A stretch of DNA of 64,000 nucleotides from Petroclostridium sp. X23 (GTDB taxonomy: Bacteria; Bacillota; Clostridia; SK-Y3), in contig NZ_CP124862.1 in NCBI RefSeq assembly GCF_030013905.1, positions 4,405,051-4,469,050 of the forward strand. Reading direction: 5' to 3'. The notes under the pieces are model-generated. The model was not told the origin of the DNA and ran no database searches. It saw nothing but the letters and a program-made list of their open reading frames with translations. A program made the translations under genes and the position numbers. Shown here in pieces: positions 1 to 8,422 of this stretch (positions within the stretch are counted from its first letter, which is position 1; each line of letters begins with the position of its first letter).

Positions 1-113
1 GTTTCTGGGATTCAAATACAAAAGAAAAGTTAGATAAAGATAGATTCAGAAGAGATTTGGGAAATGTTGAGGATGCATATAAAGAAGTATTAAAGAGATT
101 GATGGGCGAGTGA
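1..113 (+). CDS. purC: Phosphoribosylaminoimidazole-succinocarboxamide synthase, 3' end only
   Basis: This is the C-terminal tail of SAICAR synthetase, cut by the window edge; the first complete codon is at position 3. The visible 36 residues contain FWD near the start and the run DKDRFRRDLGNVEDAYKEV, which is the usual C-terminus of bacterial PurC, followed by a TGA stop at 111-113. PurC joins aspartate to CAIR in de novo purine synthesis in the cytosol. It is followed by purF on the same strand, as expected for a clostridial pur operon. Identification rests on a short piece but fits both motif and position. Confidence 0.85.
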   Translation, partial: FWDSNTKEKLDKDRFRRDLGNVEDAYKEVLKRLMGE

Positions 114-142
114 TTTCTAATTAATAGTGAACAGTGAATAGT

Positions 143-167
143 GGGGAGTGGGGAGTGGGGAGTGGGG
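143..167 (+). repeat. Four G-tracts spaced by AGT (G-quadruplex-capable repeat)
   Basis: Four runs of GGGG at 143-146, 150-153, 157-160 and 164-167 are each separated by AGT. This is a canonical G4N3 arrangement on the coding strand of the purC-purF gap, so the structure could also form in mRNA. It is preceded by a simple AGTGAATAGTG-type repeat that recurs at 5053-5090, 5430-5466 and 12316-12393. Folding is inferred only. Confidence 0.6.
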
Positions 168-231
168 AGAAAATGTGAATTCCGAACCCAGGGTTCCCAA
201 CTTACAAGGTTATTTGGAGAGGGAAAAAGCC

Positions 232-1674
232 ATGAATAAATGTGTTGATTTTGATTGGAGATTAGATAAACTAAATGAAGAATGCGGTGTTTTTGGTATC
301 TATGATAAAGATGGCCTTGATTGTGCCCGTCTTACTTACTACGGTTTATATGCACTTCAGCATCGCGGACAGGAAAGCTGCGGGATTGCCGTAAATGATG
401 ATGGAACCATTATTCACCATAAAGATATGGGACTGGTACCTGAGGTATTCAATGATGTAGTGATCAATCACTTAAAGGGACAGATTGCAGTAGGTCATGT
501 AAGGTATTCTACTACCGGTGCCAGCTTGCGTGAAAATGCTCAGCCACTGGTAACAAAATATGTTAAAGGGACTTTAACTGTAGCGCATAACGGAAATCTG
601 GTAAATGCTGCTGAGATTAGAGAAGATCTGGAAAAGAACGGAGCGATTTTTCAAACCACGATTGATTCAGAGGTGATCGCCTATCTCATCGCCCGTGAAA
701 GAGTAAAGTGCGGTTCTATAGAAGAAGCAGTAACGCGTATGATGACCAGAGTAAAAGGTTCTTATTCATTGGTGGTGATGAGCCCTCGCAAACTGATAGG
801 AGCCAGAGATCCGCACGGTATTCGTCCTCTGAGCATTGGAAGGATAGGAAATTCATATGTCCTTGCTTCCGAGACATGCGCGCTTGATTCAGTTGGCGCG
901 GAGTTTATAAGAGATGTTGAACCGGGAGAAGTAGTACTGATTGACCAGGACGGCCTGCGTTCTATAAAGACAAATTGCATAGGAAAATCGAATCTGTGTA
1001 TTTTTGAATTCATTTATTTTGCACGTCCGGACAGCGTTGTGGAAGGCGCAAGTGTTTATGAAGCGCGGAAGCAGGCAGGAAGGATATTAGCGAAAGAGCA
1101 TCCGGTAGAAGCAGACTTGGTAATCGGCGTTCCCGATTCGGGGGTTTCGGCGGCGATAGGTTATGCAGAAGAATCAGGAATCCCTTATGGTGAAGGATTA
1201 ATGAAAAACCGTTATATCGGGAGAACGTTTATACAACCCGATCAAAGTCAAAGAGAAACCGGTGTCAGAATAAAATTGAACGTTTTAAAGAAAAGTGTGG
1301 AAGGCAAAAGGATTGTAATGGTGGATGATTCTGTTGTCAGGGGGACTACAAGCGGAAGGATTGTTCAAATGCTTAAAGACGCAGGAGCAAAAGAAGTCCA
1401 TATGAGAGTGAGCTCACCGCCTTTCAAATGGCCATGCTATTTTGGCACGGATATTCCATCTAGGAAACAGTTAGTGGCTTCAGTACATTCTCTGGAGGAA
1501 ATTCGGAAAATGGTGGGTGCCGATAGCCTGGGTTACCTGAGTATAGAGGGATTATCCCATATAGCTGTTGGTACAAACTGCGGATTTTGCAACGGTTGTT
1601 TTTCCGGAGAATATCCAATGGAGGTACCTGGCGAGGCTGACAAGATGGAGTTTGAAAGGGGGCAAAAAACATGA
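232..1674 (+). CDS. purF: Amidophosphoribosyltransferase
   Basis: PurF catalyses the first committed step of purine synthesis, PRPP plus glutamine to phosphoribosylamine. I chose the ATG at 232 (480 aa) because GGAGAGGG lies just upstream and an earlier in-frame start would fall in the G-rich repeat. Residues 1-17 look like a propeptide, with Cys18 of CGVFGIY as the N-terminal glutaminase nucleophile. The PRPP-binding motif VMVDDSVVRGTTS lies near residues 361-374. Cysteines at about 256 (NLCIFEF), 402 (PCYFG) and 449-456 (NCGFCNGCF) match the 4Fe-4S ligands of the Bacillus-type oxygen-sensitive enzyme. The stop overlaps the purM start by 4 bases, implying translational coupling. Confidence 0.96.
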   Translation: MNKCVDFDWRLDKLNEECGVFGIYDKDGLDCARLTYYGLYALQHRGQESCGIAVNDDGTIIHHKDMGLVPEVFNDVVINHLKGQIAVGHVRYSTTGASLRENAQPLVTKYVKGTLTVAHNGNLVNAAEIREDLEKNGAIFQTTIDSEVIAYLIARERVKCGSIEEAVTRMMTRVKGSYSLVVMSPRKLIGARDPHGIRPLSIGRIGNSYVLASETCALDSVGAEFIRDVEPGEVVLIDQDGLRSIKTNCIGKSNLCIFEFIYFARPDSVVEGASVYEARKQAGRILAKEHPVEADLVIGVPDSGVSAAIGYAEESGIPYGEGLMKNRYIGRTFIQPDQSQRETGVRIKLNVLKKSVEGKRIVMVDDSVVRGTTSGRIVQMLKDAGAKEVHMRVSSPPFKWPCYFGTDIPSRKQLVASVHSLEEIRKMVGADSLGYLSIEGLSHIAVGTNCGFCNGCFSGEYPMEVPGEADKMEFERGQKT

Positions 1675-2708
1675 GTGAGAGTTATAAGTCTGCCGGTGTA
1701 GATGTTGAGGCGGGATATGAGGCTGTTAAATTGATGAAACAGCATGTTTCCAAAACTTTCATTCCGGGGGTATTATCCGATATCGGAGGTTTTGGCGGAC
1801 TTTTTGAAATAGAAAAATTAAACTATGACCGACCGGTATTAGTATCAGGAACTGACGGCGTAGGAACAAAGCTAAAGATTGCCTTTATCATGGACAAGCA
1901 TGATACTGTAGGACAGGATTGTGTGGCTATGTGCGTGAATGATATTGCTTGTTCCGGTGCACGTCCTCTCTTTTTTCTTGATTATGTGGCTGTTGGGAAA
2001 AACAGACCTGAGAAAGTAGCGCAGATTGTTAAAGGCGTAGCCGACGGATGTGTGCAGGCAGGATGTGCGCTTATCGGTGGAGAAACAGCAGAGATGCCGG
2101 GATTCTATCCGGATGGCGAATATGATTTGGCAGGCTTTTCTGTGGGCATTGTTGATAAGAATAAAATCATTGACGGTTCAAGAACCAAAAAAGGTGATGT
2201 GCTTATAGGGCTTGCTTCTTCAGGAATACACAGTAATGGTTACTCACTGGTAAGAAAGCTTTTTAATTTAAATGGTAATGAAGATGATAAAAAACTGGCA
2301 AGGTATATAGAAGCTTTAGGGTGCACAGTTGGGGAAGAATTATTAAAACCTACACGTATTTATGTAAAAACGCTTTTGGATTTGATTGAGAAGTTCTCGG
2401 TCAACGCGGTATCTCATATTACAGGAGGCGGGTTTATTGAAAATATCCCAAGAATGCTTCCAGATGGTTTAAGAGCAAAAATAAATAAAGGAAGTTGGGA
2501 AGTGCTTCCTATTTTTAAACTGCTTCAAGATTTAGGAAATATCTCTGAACGAGATATGTACAATACTTTTAACATGGGGATCGGAATGCTTATGGCAGTG
2601 GAAGCTTCCCAAGCGGATGAAATGCTGAAGTATTTAAAAGATAAGCAGGAAAATGCATTTATTATCGGAGAAATCATTGAGGGGGACAATGGGGTGGATA
2701 TATGCTAA
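1671..2708 (+). CDS. purM: Phosphoribosylformylglycinamidine cyclo-ligase (AIR synthetase)
   Basis: PurM makes the imidazole ring of AIR from FGAM with ATP. The 345-aa length is normal for the family. The glycine-rich GTDGVGTK motif is at residues 60-67, and the family blocks VNDIACSGARPLFFLDY and GGETAEMPGFY follow. The ATG overlaps the purF stop (ATGA) and the end overlaps purN by 7 bases, so purF-M-N are translated as a tight unit. Confidence 0.96.
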   Translation: MSESYKSAGVDVEAGYEAVKLMKQHVSKTFIPGVLSDIGGFGGLFEIEKLNYDRPVLVSGTDGVGTKLKIAFIMDKHDTVGQDCVAMCVNDIACSGARPLFFLDYVAVGKNRPEKVAQIVKGVADGCVQAGCALIGGETAEMPGFYPDGEYDLAGFSVGIVDKNKIIDGSRTKKGDVLIGLASSGIHSNGYSLVRKLFNLNGNEDDKKLARYIEALGCTVGEELLKPTRIYVKTLLDLIEKFSVNAVSHITGGGFIENIPRMLPDGLRAKINKGSWEVLPIFKLLQDLGNISERDMYNTFNMGIGMLMAVEASQADEMLKYLKDKQENAFIIGEIIEGDNGVDIC

Positions 2709-3325
2709 ACATAGGAGTCCTGGTTTCAGGCGGAGGGACCAATCTTCAAGCAATCATTGATGCGATTGAAGAAGGTACTATTCGCAATGGCCGCATTGTA
2801 ACGGTTGTCTCCAACAGAGAGGGAGGATATGCCCTTGAACGCGCGAGAAAGCATGATATCTCCTATGCGGTTATTCCAAGAAAAGGATTCGATAGTAAAG
2901 AAGCATATGACCAAGCTCTTTTAGAACACATGCAGCAGAAAAAAGTGGATATTATTGTGATGGCAGGGTTTCTTTCTATTATAGGAGAAAAGCTTATCGC
3001 CGCATATAGAAATAAGATCATTAATGTGCATCCTTCTCTGATACCATCATTTTGTGGTGATGGATATTATGGAATGAAGGTACATGAAAAAGCACTGGAA
3101 TATGGTGTGAAGGTCACAGGTGCAACAGTACATTTCGTGAATGAAGTTGTGGACGGAGGAGCGATTATACTGCAAAAGGCCGTAGAGGTGAGGCAGGATG
3201 ATACACCCGAAATCCTTCAAAAAAGGGTGATGGAAGAGGCGGAATGGAAGATACTGCCGGAAGCCGTTAATCTTTTGTGTGAAGGAAAGATTAGAGTTGA
3301 GGGACGGCACGTGGTAATTAGTTGA
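2702..3325 (+). CDS. purN: Phosphoribosylglycinamide formyltransferase (GAR transformylase)
   Basis: PurN transfers a formyl group from 10-formyltetrahydrofolate to GAR. The protein is 207 aa, normal for the folate-dependent enzyme. The phosphate-binding loop SGGGTNLQ is at residues 9-16. The catalytic triad is visible as N108 and H110 in NVHPSLIPSF and D151 in EVVDGGAI. The start lies within the 3' end of purM. A palindromic repeat separates it from purH. Confidence 0.96.
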   Translation: MLNIGVLVSGGGTNLQAIIDAIEEGTIRNGRIVTVVSNREGGYALERARKHDISYAVIPRKGFDSKEAYDQALLEHMQQKKVDIIVMAGFLSIIGEKLIAAYRNKIINVHPSLIPSFCGDGYYGMKVHEKALEYGVKVTGATVHFVNEVVDGGAIILQKAVEVRQDDTPEILQKRVMEEAEWKILPEAVNLLCEGKIRVEGRHVVIS

Positions 3326-3368
3326 AAGCCTAATATAGTTATAGGGCAATTAGACGATATTTGTACAT

Positions 3369-3440
3369 TAGGGGCGGACGACCTTGTCCGCCCGAATATA
3401 AATTAGAGTATTAACGGGCGGACAGGGTCGTCCGCCCCTA
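3369..3440. repeat. GC-rich intergenic inverted repeat, family A copy 1
   Basis: Two arms of about 26 bases (3369-3394 and 3415-3440) pair almost perfectly around an AT-rich loop; the core is GGGGCGGACGACC and its complement. Related copies occur at 24077-24152 (close), 23121-23190 and 5313-5388 (diverged). The position between purN and purH suggests an mRNA hairpin inside the operon, either processing or partial termination, but there is no T-tract. Confidence 0.8.
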
Positions 3441-3506
3441 CATGAACTATATTGATAGTGGTCTTAACGATATGTATGCTATCCATAAGAAAAAGGAGGA
3501 CTATAA

Positions 3507-5051
3507 ATGGCAAAAAGAGCACTAATTAGCGTTTCAGATAAAACCGGAGTGATCGACTTTGCAAAAGAACTTGATAATCTCGGATATGAAATCATCTCTA
3601 CCGGAGGAACCGCAAAGGCAATCGCAGACGCCGGTATAAAAGTAATCAATGTATCGGATATTACCGGCTTTCCTGAATGTTTGGACGGAAGGGTAAAAAC
3701 GCTTCATCCTAAAATTCATGCGGGAATTCTTGCGATGAGAAGCAACCCGGAACATATGAATCAGATCAAAGAACTGGATGTTGAGACAATAGATGTCGTG
3801 GCAATTAATTTATATCCTTTTAAGCAGACCATCTTAAAAGGAGATGTAGAACTGGAAGATGCAATTGAAAACATTGATATCGGTGGACCCACCATGATCA
3901 GAGCGGCAGCAAAAAACTATCAGGATGTCGCAGTAATCGTAGACCCGGCCGATTATGCGGTTGTTATCAATGAGTTAAAGGAAAGTAAAGAAGTATCCCC
4001 TAAAACCAAGTTTAAATTGGCGTATAAAGTTTTTGAGCACACCAGTCATTATGACACGCTCATTGCAAAGTACTTAAGAGAGCAAATAGGGGAAGAACTT
4101 TTCCCGCAAAACCTGTCTTTAACCTTTGAAAAAGTGCAGGATATGCGATATGGAGAGAATCCCCACCAGCAAGCGGTATTCTATAAGGAAGTCGGGCATA
4201 ACATCGGATGTCTTACATCAGCAAAGCAGCTTCATGGCAAAGAATTATCCTATAATAATATCAATGATACCAATGGTGCGCTGGATTTATTAAAAGAATT
4301 CGATGAGCCTACTGTTGTTGCGGTAAAACATGCAAATCCATGCGGGGTAGGAAGTGCGGAAAATATATACGATGCATATATAAAGGCTTATGAAGCTGAC
4401 CCGGTATCTATTTACGGTGGCATTGTAGCTGCAAATAGAGAAATAGACGCTAAAACCGCTGAAGAGATTAACAAGATATTTGTAGAGATCGTGATTGCGC
4501 CTGCGTATTCTGAAGAGGCCGTAAAGATCTTGACGCAGAAAAAGAATATCAGGGTATTGGAACTGAAGGATATCTCCGCCAAACTTCCTAAAGGCACCTT
4601 TGATATGAAAAAGGTTGCAGGAGGCCTATTGGTTCAGGAAATCAATAATGAATTATTAAATATGGATGATCTAAAGTATATTACTGAGAAAAAACCCACC
4701 GAGCAGGAAATGAAGGACTTAATATTTGCCTGGAAGGTTGTAAAACATACAAAATCCAATGGTATTGCCCTTGCGAAGGACAATATGTCGGTGGGTATCG
4801 GCCCAGGCCAAACCAATAGAATTACAGCTGCGAATCTGGCTATAAATTATGCCGGTGATAAGGTGAAAGGATCCGTAATGGCATCCGATGCATATTTCCC
4901 ATTTCCAGATTGCGTGGAAGCGGCTGCTGCTGCAGGGATTACCGCTATTATCCAACCCGGTGGTTCCATAAACGATCAAAAATCTATTGATGCATGTAAT
5001 AAATATGGAATCGCGATGGTGTTTACGGGGATGAGACACTTTAAACACTAA
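3507..5051 (+). CDS. purH: Bifunctional AICAR transformylase / IMP cyclohydrolase
   Basis: PurH carries out the last two steps to IMP. The 514-aa length is standard. The N-terminal cyclohydrolase domain (residues 1 to about 145) shows the MGS-like STGGTAKAI and the LDGRVKTLHPKIHAGIL block. The transformylase domain shows RYGENPHQQA and KHANPCG (Lys near residue 274). AAGGAGGA precedes the ATG. It is in operon order after purN, although a 181-base gap with a hairpin repeat intervenes. Confidence 0.97.
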   Translation: MAKRALISVSDKTGVIDFAKELDNLGYEIISTGGTAKAIADAGIKVINVSDITGFPECLDGRVKTLHPKIHAGILAMRSNPEHMNQIKELDVETIDVVAINLYPFKQTILKGDVELEDAIENIDIGGPTMIRAAAKNYQDVAVIVDPADYAVVINELKESKEVSPKTKFKLAYKVFEHTSHYDTLIAKYLREQIGEELFPQNLSLTFEKVQDMRYGENPHQQAVFYKEVGHNIGCLTSAKQLHGKELSYNNINDTNGALDLLKEFDEPTVVAVKHANPCGVGSAENIYDAYIKAYEADPVSIYGGIVAANREIDAKTAEEINKIFVEIVIAPAYSEEAVKILTQKKNIRVLELKDISAKLPKGTFDMKKVAGGLLVQEINNELLNMDDLKYITEKKPTEQEMKDLIFAWKVVKHTKSNGIALAKDNMSVGIGPGQTNRITAANLAINYAGDKVKGSVMASDAYFPFPDCVEAAAAAGITAIIQPGGSINDQKSIDACNKYGIAMVFTGMRHFKH

Positions 5052-5124
5052 AATAATTAATAGTAAATAGTGAATAATTAATAGTAGTGTCAGTTCACGG
5101 TTCACAGGTCAAGGCAGATGAATG

Positions 5125-5275
5125 TATAGGAGGTTGTGAAAAAGTCGAATTTAGCACGCAGAAGGAGTGAAGCGTGGGGACGGACCTACTGCTGCGCTTG
5201 TTTTTTAGGGAAGCTGTAGGTCCGTCCCCATGCTTTGCGACTGATCAACTAAGCACTTTTTCACAACTTCCTATA
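5125..5275. repeat. MITE-like hairpin repeat, family B copy 1, in the purH-purD gap
   Basis: The element is bounded by 21-base inverted ends (5125-5145 and 5255-5275, one mismatch) containing TTGTGAAAAAGT. It carries an inner 16-base inverted repeat (5174-5189 and 5216-5231, GTGGGGACGGACC type). The left end (AAAAAGTC plus AGCACGCAGAAGGAGTGAAG) recurs in part at about 37978-38012 and near 30465. The gap 5052-5484 otherwise holds the family A relic at 5313-5388 and simple TAGTGAATA-type repeats near 5053-5090 and 5430-5466. No gene was seen there. Confidence 0.75.
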
Positions 5276-5312
5276 GTGTGGTTCTAATATATTATATAAA
5301 TGAGGAATATGT

Positions 5313-5388
5313 TGTAGAGGCGGCCATTGGTCGTCCGCAACGTAGAAAATATTATTGATGAGGGGCGGCACACGGGTCTGCCCTTTAT
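5313..5388. repeat. GC-rich intergenic inverted repeat, family A, degenerate copy
   Basis: Imperfect arms GAGGCGG...GTCCGC and GGGGCGG...CTGCCC flank an AT-rich loop. It resembles the element at 3369-3440 but has many mismatches, so it is probably an old copy. Confidence 0.45.
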
Positions 5389-5484
5389 TATGGCTATTTA
5401 AATTTCAAAGTGAATGGTACGATTAAAGATTTCAATTATTCACTATTCACTCTTAACTATTCACTACAATAATGGAGGTGTATT

Positions 5485-6744
5485 ATGAAAATTCTTGTAG
5501 TTGGTGGAGGCGGAAGAGAACATACGATTGTATGGAAAATCAGTCAAAACCCACAGGTGGATAAGGTTTATTGTGCTCCCGGTAACGGCGGAATAGCACA
5601 AATCGCCGAATGTGTTGATATAAAGGTGATGGATTTCGATAGCTTGGTAAAATTTGCGCAAGATCATAAAATAGATATGACAATCATTGGCCCTGATGAC
5701 CCTTTAGCGGCAGGAATAGTAGACGCATTTGAAGCCAAGGGCTTGAGAGTATTCGGACCTAATAAAGCTGCTGCAATCATCGAGGGAAGTAAGGTATTCT
5801 CAAAAGATTTAATGAAGAAATACGGCATACCTACAGCAGCTTATGAAGTATTTGAAAACAGTGAAGATGCGGTAAAATATTTAAAGAATACATCCTATCC
5901 TACTGTAGTGAAAGCAGAGGGGCTTGCGCTTGGAAAAGGTGTAATTATTGCGCAAAACTACGATGAAGCAGTCGATGCGGTACATCAAATTATGGAAGAT
6001 AAGGCATTTGGAGAAGCCGGCAATAGGATTGTTATTGAGGAATTCCTTATAGGACAAGAAGTATCGGTATTGTCTTTTGTAGATGGAACGACTATTATTC
6101 CGATGGTAAGTGCACAAGACCATAAAAGAGCGCTAGACAATGATCAGGGATTAAACACTGGAGGGATGGGAACATTCTCCCCCAGCAGGATTTATACTCC
6201 TGAGCTTGCCGACTATTGTATGGAGAATATTTTTAAACCCACAGTACAGGCGATGAATCAGGAAGGAAGAAAATTTAAAGGAATTTTATACTTTGGTATT
6301 ATTCTTACCCAAGACGGCCCGAAAGTACTGGAGTATAATGCACGGTTTGGCGACCCGGAGACGCAGGTAGTGCTGCCAAGGCTAAAAACCGACTTGGTAG
6401 AAATATTTAATGCTGTCATAGATGAAAAACTTTCAGATATCAATGTTGAATGGGAAGACAATGCGGCAGTATGCGTTGTTATGGCTTCGGGAGGATATCC
6501 CCAGAAGTACCAGAATGGATATACCATTCAAGGACTGGAAGATGCGGAAGCTATTGCTGGAGTGAAGGTATTTCACGCAGGTACCAAGCTGAAAGATAAT
6601 ATAATTTTGACAGCCGGTGGCAGAGTATTAGGAGTAACAGCTATGGGCAGCAATTTAAATGAAGCGATAAAAACTGCTTATGAAGGAGTACGCAAGATTA
6701 CCTTTAAAGACGCTCATTATAGAACCGATATAGGAATTAAATGA
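5485..6744 (+). CDS. purD: Phosphoribosylamine-glycine ligase (GAR synthetase)
   Basis: PurD ligates glycine to phosphoribosylamine with ATP. The protein is 419 aa with an N-terminal GGGGREH motif (residues 7-13), an ATP-grasp core with VVKAEGLALGKGV, and the metal-binding EYNARFGDPETQV block. GGAGGTG sits before the ATG. It is the last pur gene; an intrinsic terminator follows 13 bases after the stop. Confidence 0.97.
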   Translation: MKILVVGGGGREHTIVWKISQNPQVDKVYCAPGNGGIAQIAECVDIKVMDFDSLVKFAQDHKIDMTIIGPDDPLAAGIVDAFEAKGLRVFGPNKAAAIIEGSKVFSKDLMKKYGIPTAAYEVFENSEDAVKYLKNTSYPTVVKAEGLALGKGVIIAQNYDEAVDAVHQIMEDKAFGEAGNRIVIEEFLIGQEVSVLSFVDGTTIIPMVSAQDHKRALDNDQGLNTGGMGTFSPSRIYTPELADYCMENIFKPTVQAMNQEGRKFKGILYFGIILTQDGPKVLEYNARFGDPETQVVLPRLKTDLVEIFNAVIDEKLSDINVEWEDNAAVCVVMASGGYPQKYQNGYTIQGLEDAEAIAGVKVFHAGTKLKDNIILTAGGRVLGVTAMGSNLNEAIKTAYEGVRKITFKDAHYRTDIGIK

Positions 6745-6756
6745 TTGACAAATGAT

Positions 6757-6785
6757 AGTCCGGATGTGTATCCGGGCTTTTTATT
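6757..6785 (+). terminator. Intrinsic terminator of the pur operon
   Basis: A stem of about 9 bp (6757-6765 with 6770-6778, core CCGGAT/ATCCGG, loop GTGT) is followed by CTTTTTATTT. It ends the pur transcript directly after purD. Confidence 0.85.
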
Positions 6786-6834
6786 TATAGTAAGTTATGG
6801 TAGTATTATAATAAATATTTTTTTCGGAGGAAAA

Positions 6835-7755
6835 ATGAGTTACACGAGCATTATTTTTGAGATTATTGTTTTAATGATGTATATTTTCATAGGATATTTT
6901 GCGAGGAAAAAAAATATTATATCAGAGACCGGTATCCAAGATATCAGTCAATTTATTGTAAATATTGCATGGCCTTTTTTGGTATTTAACGCAATGATGA
7001 TACAATATGAAGATGAACATGCCGTAAATATTGGTATTATGGCCGTGCTGGCGTTATTATTTATGTCCTTCACATCAATAGCCAGCAAATATATTATAAA
7101 AGCGATGCATGAACAAGACGGACAAAAAAAAGCAATGAGATATTGTCTCATTTTCGGGAATGTGGCATTTTTGGGGTATCCTTTGTGCAATGCATTGTTT
7201 GGGCGTGTAGGCATGCTGTATGCATCTATTTATGTAGTTGTTCAGAACTTATTCACATGGACCATAGGAGTTAACATCTATAAAAAAGAAAAAATCAGTT
7301 TATCAAGCATGAAAAATTTGATAAATCCCGGCATTATAGCTGTTATGCTAGGATTAGTGATGTTCTTTTTAAATCTTCGTCCTCCTGCTATTCTACAAAA
7401 AGCTATAAGTGGAATGGGAAGCACCGCGATTCCGTTAGGACTGATGTTAATAGGTGCAAATCTATACGGCTTGCATATAAAAGAAATATTGGGAGACAGA
7501 AATACGCAAATGATCTCTCTGTTAAAGGTTTTGCTTTTTCCTTTGTTATATTTAACGTTCTTATATTTTACTCCCGTTAACGCTATGCTAAAGTCTATTC
7601 TTACGATTTTGGCATCAGCACCTGTACAAGCGTCAGCCGCTGTAATGGCCAAGAACTATAAAGGAGACGCGGAAATGGCTTCCAAATGCGTGTTCTTATC
7701 AACATTATGCTGTATCATTACCATACCTGTATTTTTATTTTTAATTAATCTATAG
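6835..7755 (+). CDS. AEC-family (auxin efflux carrier / malate permease-like) membrane transporter
   Basis: This is an integral membrane protein of 306 aa with an alternating series of hydrophobic segments from residue 5 onward. It has the AEC-type N-terminus IGYFARKKNII, a mid-protein NPGIIAVMLGL block and a GLMLIGANLYG segment typical of PF03547. Known members move malate, other carboxylates or amino acids, but the substrate cannot be read here. I chose the ATG at 6835 because CGGAGG lies 4 bases upstream; an in-frame TTG at 6745 would sit before the pur terminator and has no ribosome site. It has its own terminator and is probably independent of the pur operon. Confidence 0.8.
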   Translation: MSYTSIIFEIIVLMMYIFIGYFARKKNIISETGIQDISQFIVNIAWPFLVFNAMMIQYEDEHAVNIGIMAVLALLFMSFTSIASKYIIKAMHEQDGQKKAMRYCLIFGNVAFLGYPLCNALFGRVGMLYASIYVVVQNLFTWTIGVNIYKKEKISLSSMKNLINPGIIAVMLGLVMFFLNLRPPAILQKAISGMGSTAIPLGLMLIGANLYGLHIKEILGDRNTQMISLLKVLLFPLLYLTFLYFTPVNAMLKSILTILASAPVQASAAVMAKNYKGDAEMASKCVFLSTLCCIITIPVFLFLINL

Positions 7756-7785
7756 TCAGAATTGAAATTCTGACTATTTTTTTGT
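7754..7785 (+). terminator. Intrinsic terminator after the AEC transporter
   Basis: A perfect 10-bp stem (7754-7763 and 7766-7775, AGTCAGAATT and complement) is followed by ATTTTTTTG. It starts inside the stop codon. Confidence 0.85.
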
Positions 7786-7874
7786 AGTTGTGACAAGTAA
7801 GTAGAAAGATGAATATAAATAAATATAACTGACAGATATAAATAAAATTGAGAAGAAACCAAAATTATTTGACT

Positions 7875-7903
7875 TTGACTATCTTTGACCTTTATTCTAT
7901 AAT
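7875..7903 (+). promoter_or_regulatory. Sigma-A promoter of hsp20
   Basis: TTGACT at 7875-7880 and TATAAT at 7898-7903 are separated by exactly 17 bases. No CIRCE (TTAGCACTC-N9-GAGTGCTAA) element was seen near it. Confidence 0.8.
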
Positions 7904-7944
7904 AGTATTAGAAATAAAAATTAATTTTTAAGGAGGTTTTAAGC

Positions 7945-8379
7945 ATGTTTGATTTAGTACCTTTCAGAAAAAGGCATGGAGACTTAGTGAGCAGCTTCTT
8001 TGGTAGAGATTTTATGGATAATTTTTTCAGTAATGATTTTTTCCTTTCTTCAACATCAGGCATCAGAGCCGATATTAAGGAGAATGAAAAAGAATATGTT
8101 GTTGAAGCTGAGCTTCCTGGTGTGAATAAGGAGTCTATAGAGGTAGAACTAAAAGATGATTACCTTACAATCTCCGCAAACCATAACGAAGAAATCAATG
8201 AAGAAAGAGAAAATTATATCAGAAAAGAAAGAAGGACCGGAAAGATCAGCAGAAGCTTCTATGTTGAAAGTGTCAAGAACGAAGCTGTAAAAGCAACATT
8301 TGACAATGGTATCCTTAAGCTTATCTTGCCAAAGACTGGTGAAACCAAGAAAAAAGGCTATAAAATCGATATAAACTAA
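7945..8379 (+). CDS. Small heat shock protein, Hsp20/alpha-crystallin family
   Basis: This is an ATP-independent holdase that binds unfolding proteins in the cytosol. It is 144 aa. The alpha-crystallin domain spans roughly residues 38-140, with the VEAELPGVNKESIEVEL strand block and the C-terminal FDNGILKLILPK motif (the ILKL/LPK signature of the family). AAGGAGGTTTT precedes the ATG. It is a monocistronic gene with a sigma-A promoter and a shared hairpin downstream. Confidence 0.93.
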   Translation: MFDLVPFRKRHGDLVSSFFGRDFMDNFFSNDFFLSSTSGIRADIKENEKEYVVEAELPGVNKESIEVELKDDYLTISANHNEEINEERENYIRKERRTGKISRSFYVESVKNEAVKATFDNGILKLILPKTGETKKKGYKIDIN

Positions 8380-8382
8380 AAA

Positions 8383-8422
8383 GTATAGAAGGGTATAGGC
8401 GTTGCCATATACCCTTCTATAC
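8383..8422. terminator. Hairpin between convergent hsp20 and cyclase genes
   Basis: A perfect 15-bp stem (8383-8397 and 8408-8422) with a 10-base loop lies between the convergent genes, overlapping the last codon of the minus-strand gene. T-rich sequence follows on the plus side after a few bases. It probably terminates both transcripts. Confidence 0.65.

Noticed and set aside
3369..3440. CRISPR repeat or array
   Set aside because: The palindromic units are solitary and dispersed, not regularly spaced with unique spacers, and no cas genes are present.
6745..6834. N-terminal extension of the AEC transporter from a TTG at 6745
   Set aside because: It would be translated through the pur terminator and lacks a ribosome site; the ATG at 6835 has a proper one.
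7800..7944. CIRCE or HrcA operator before hsp20
   Set aside because: No TTAGCACTC-N9-GAGTGCTAA palindrome was found; only a plain sigma-A promoter is visible.
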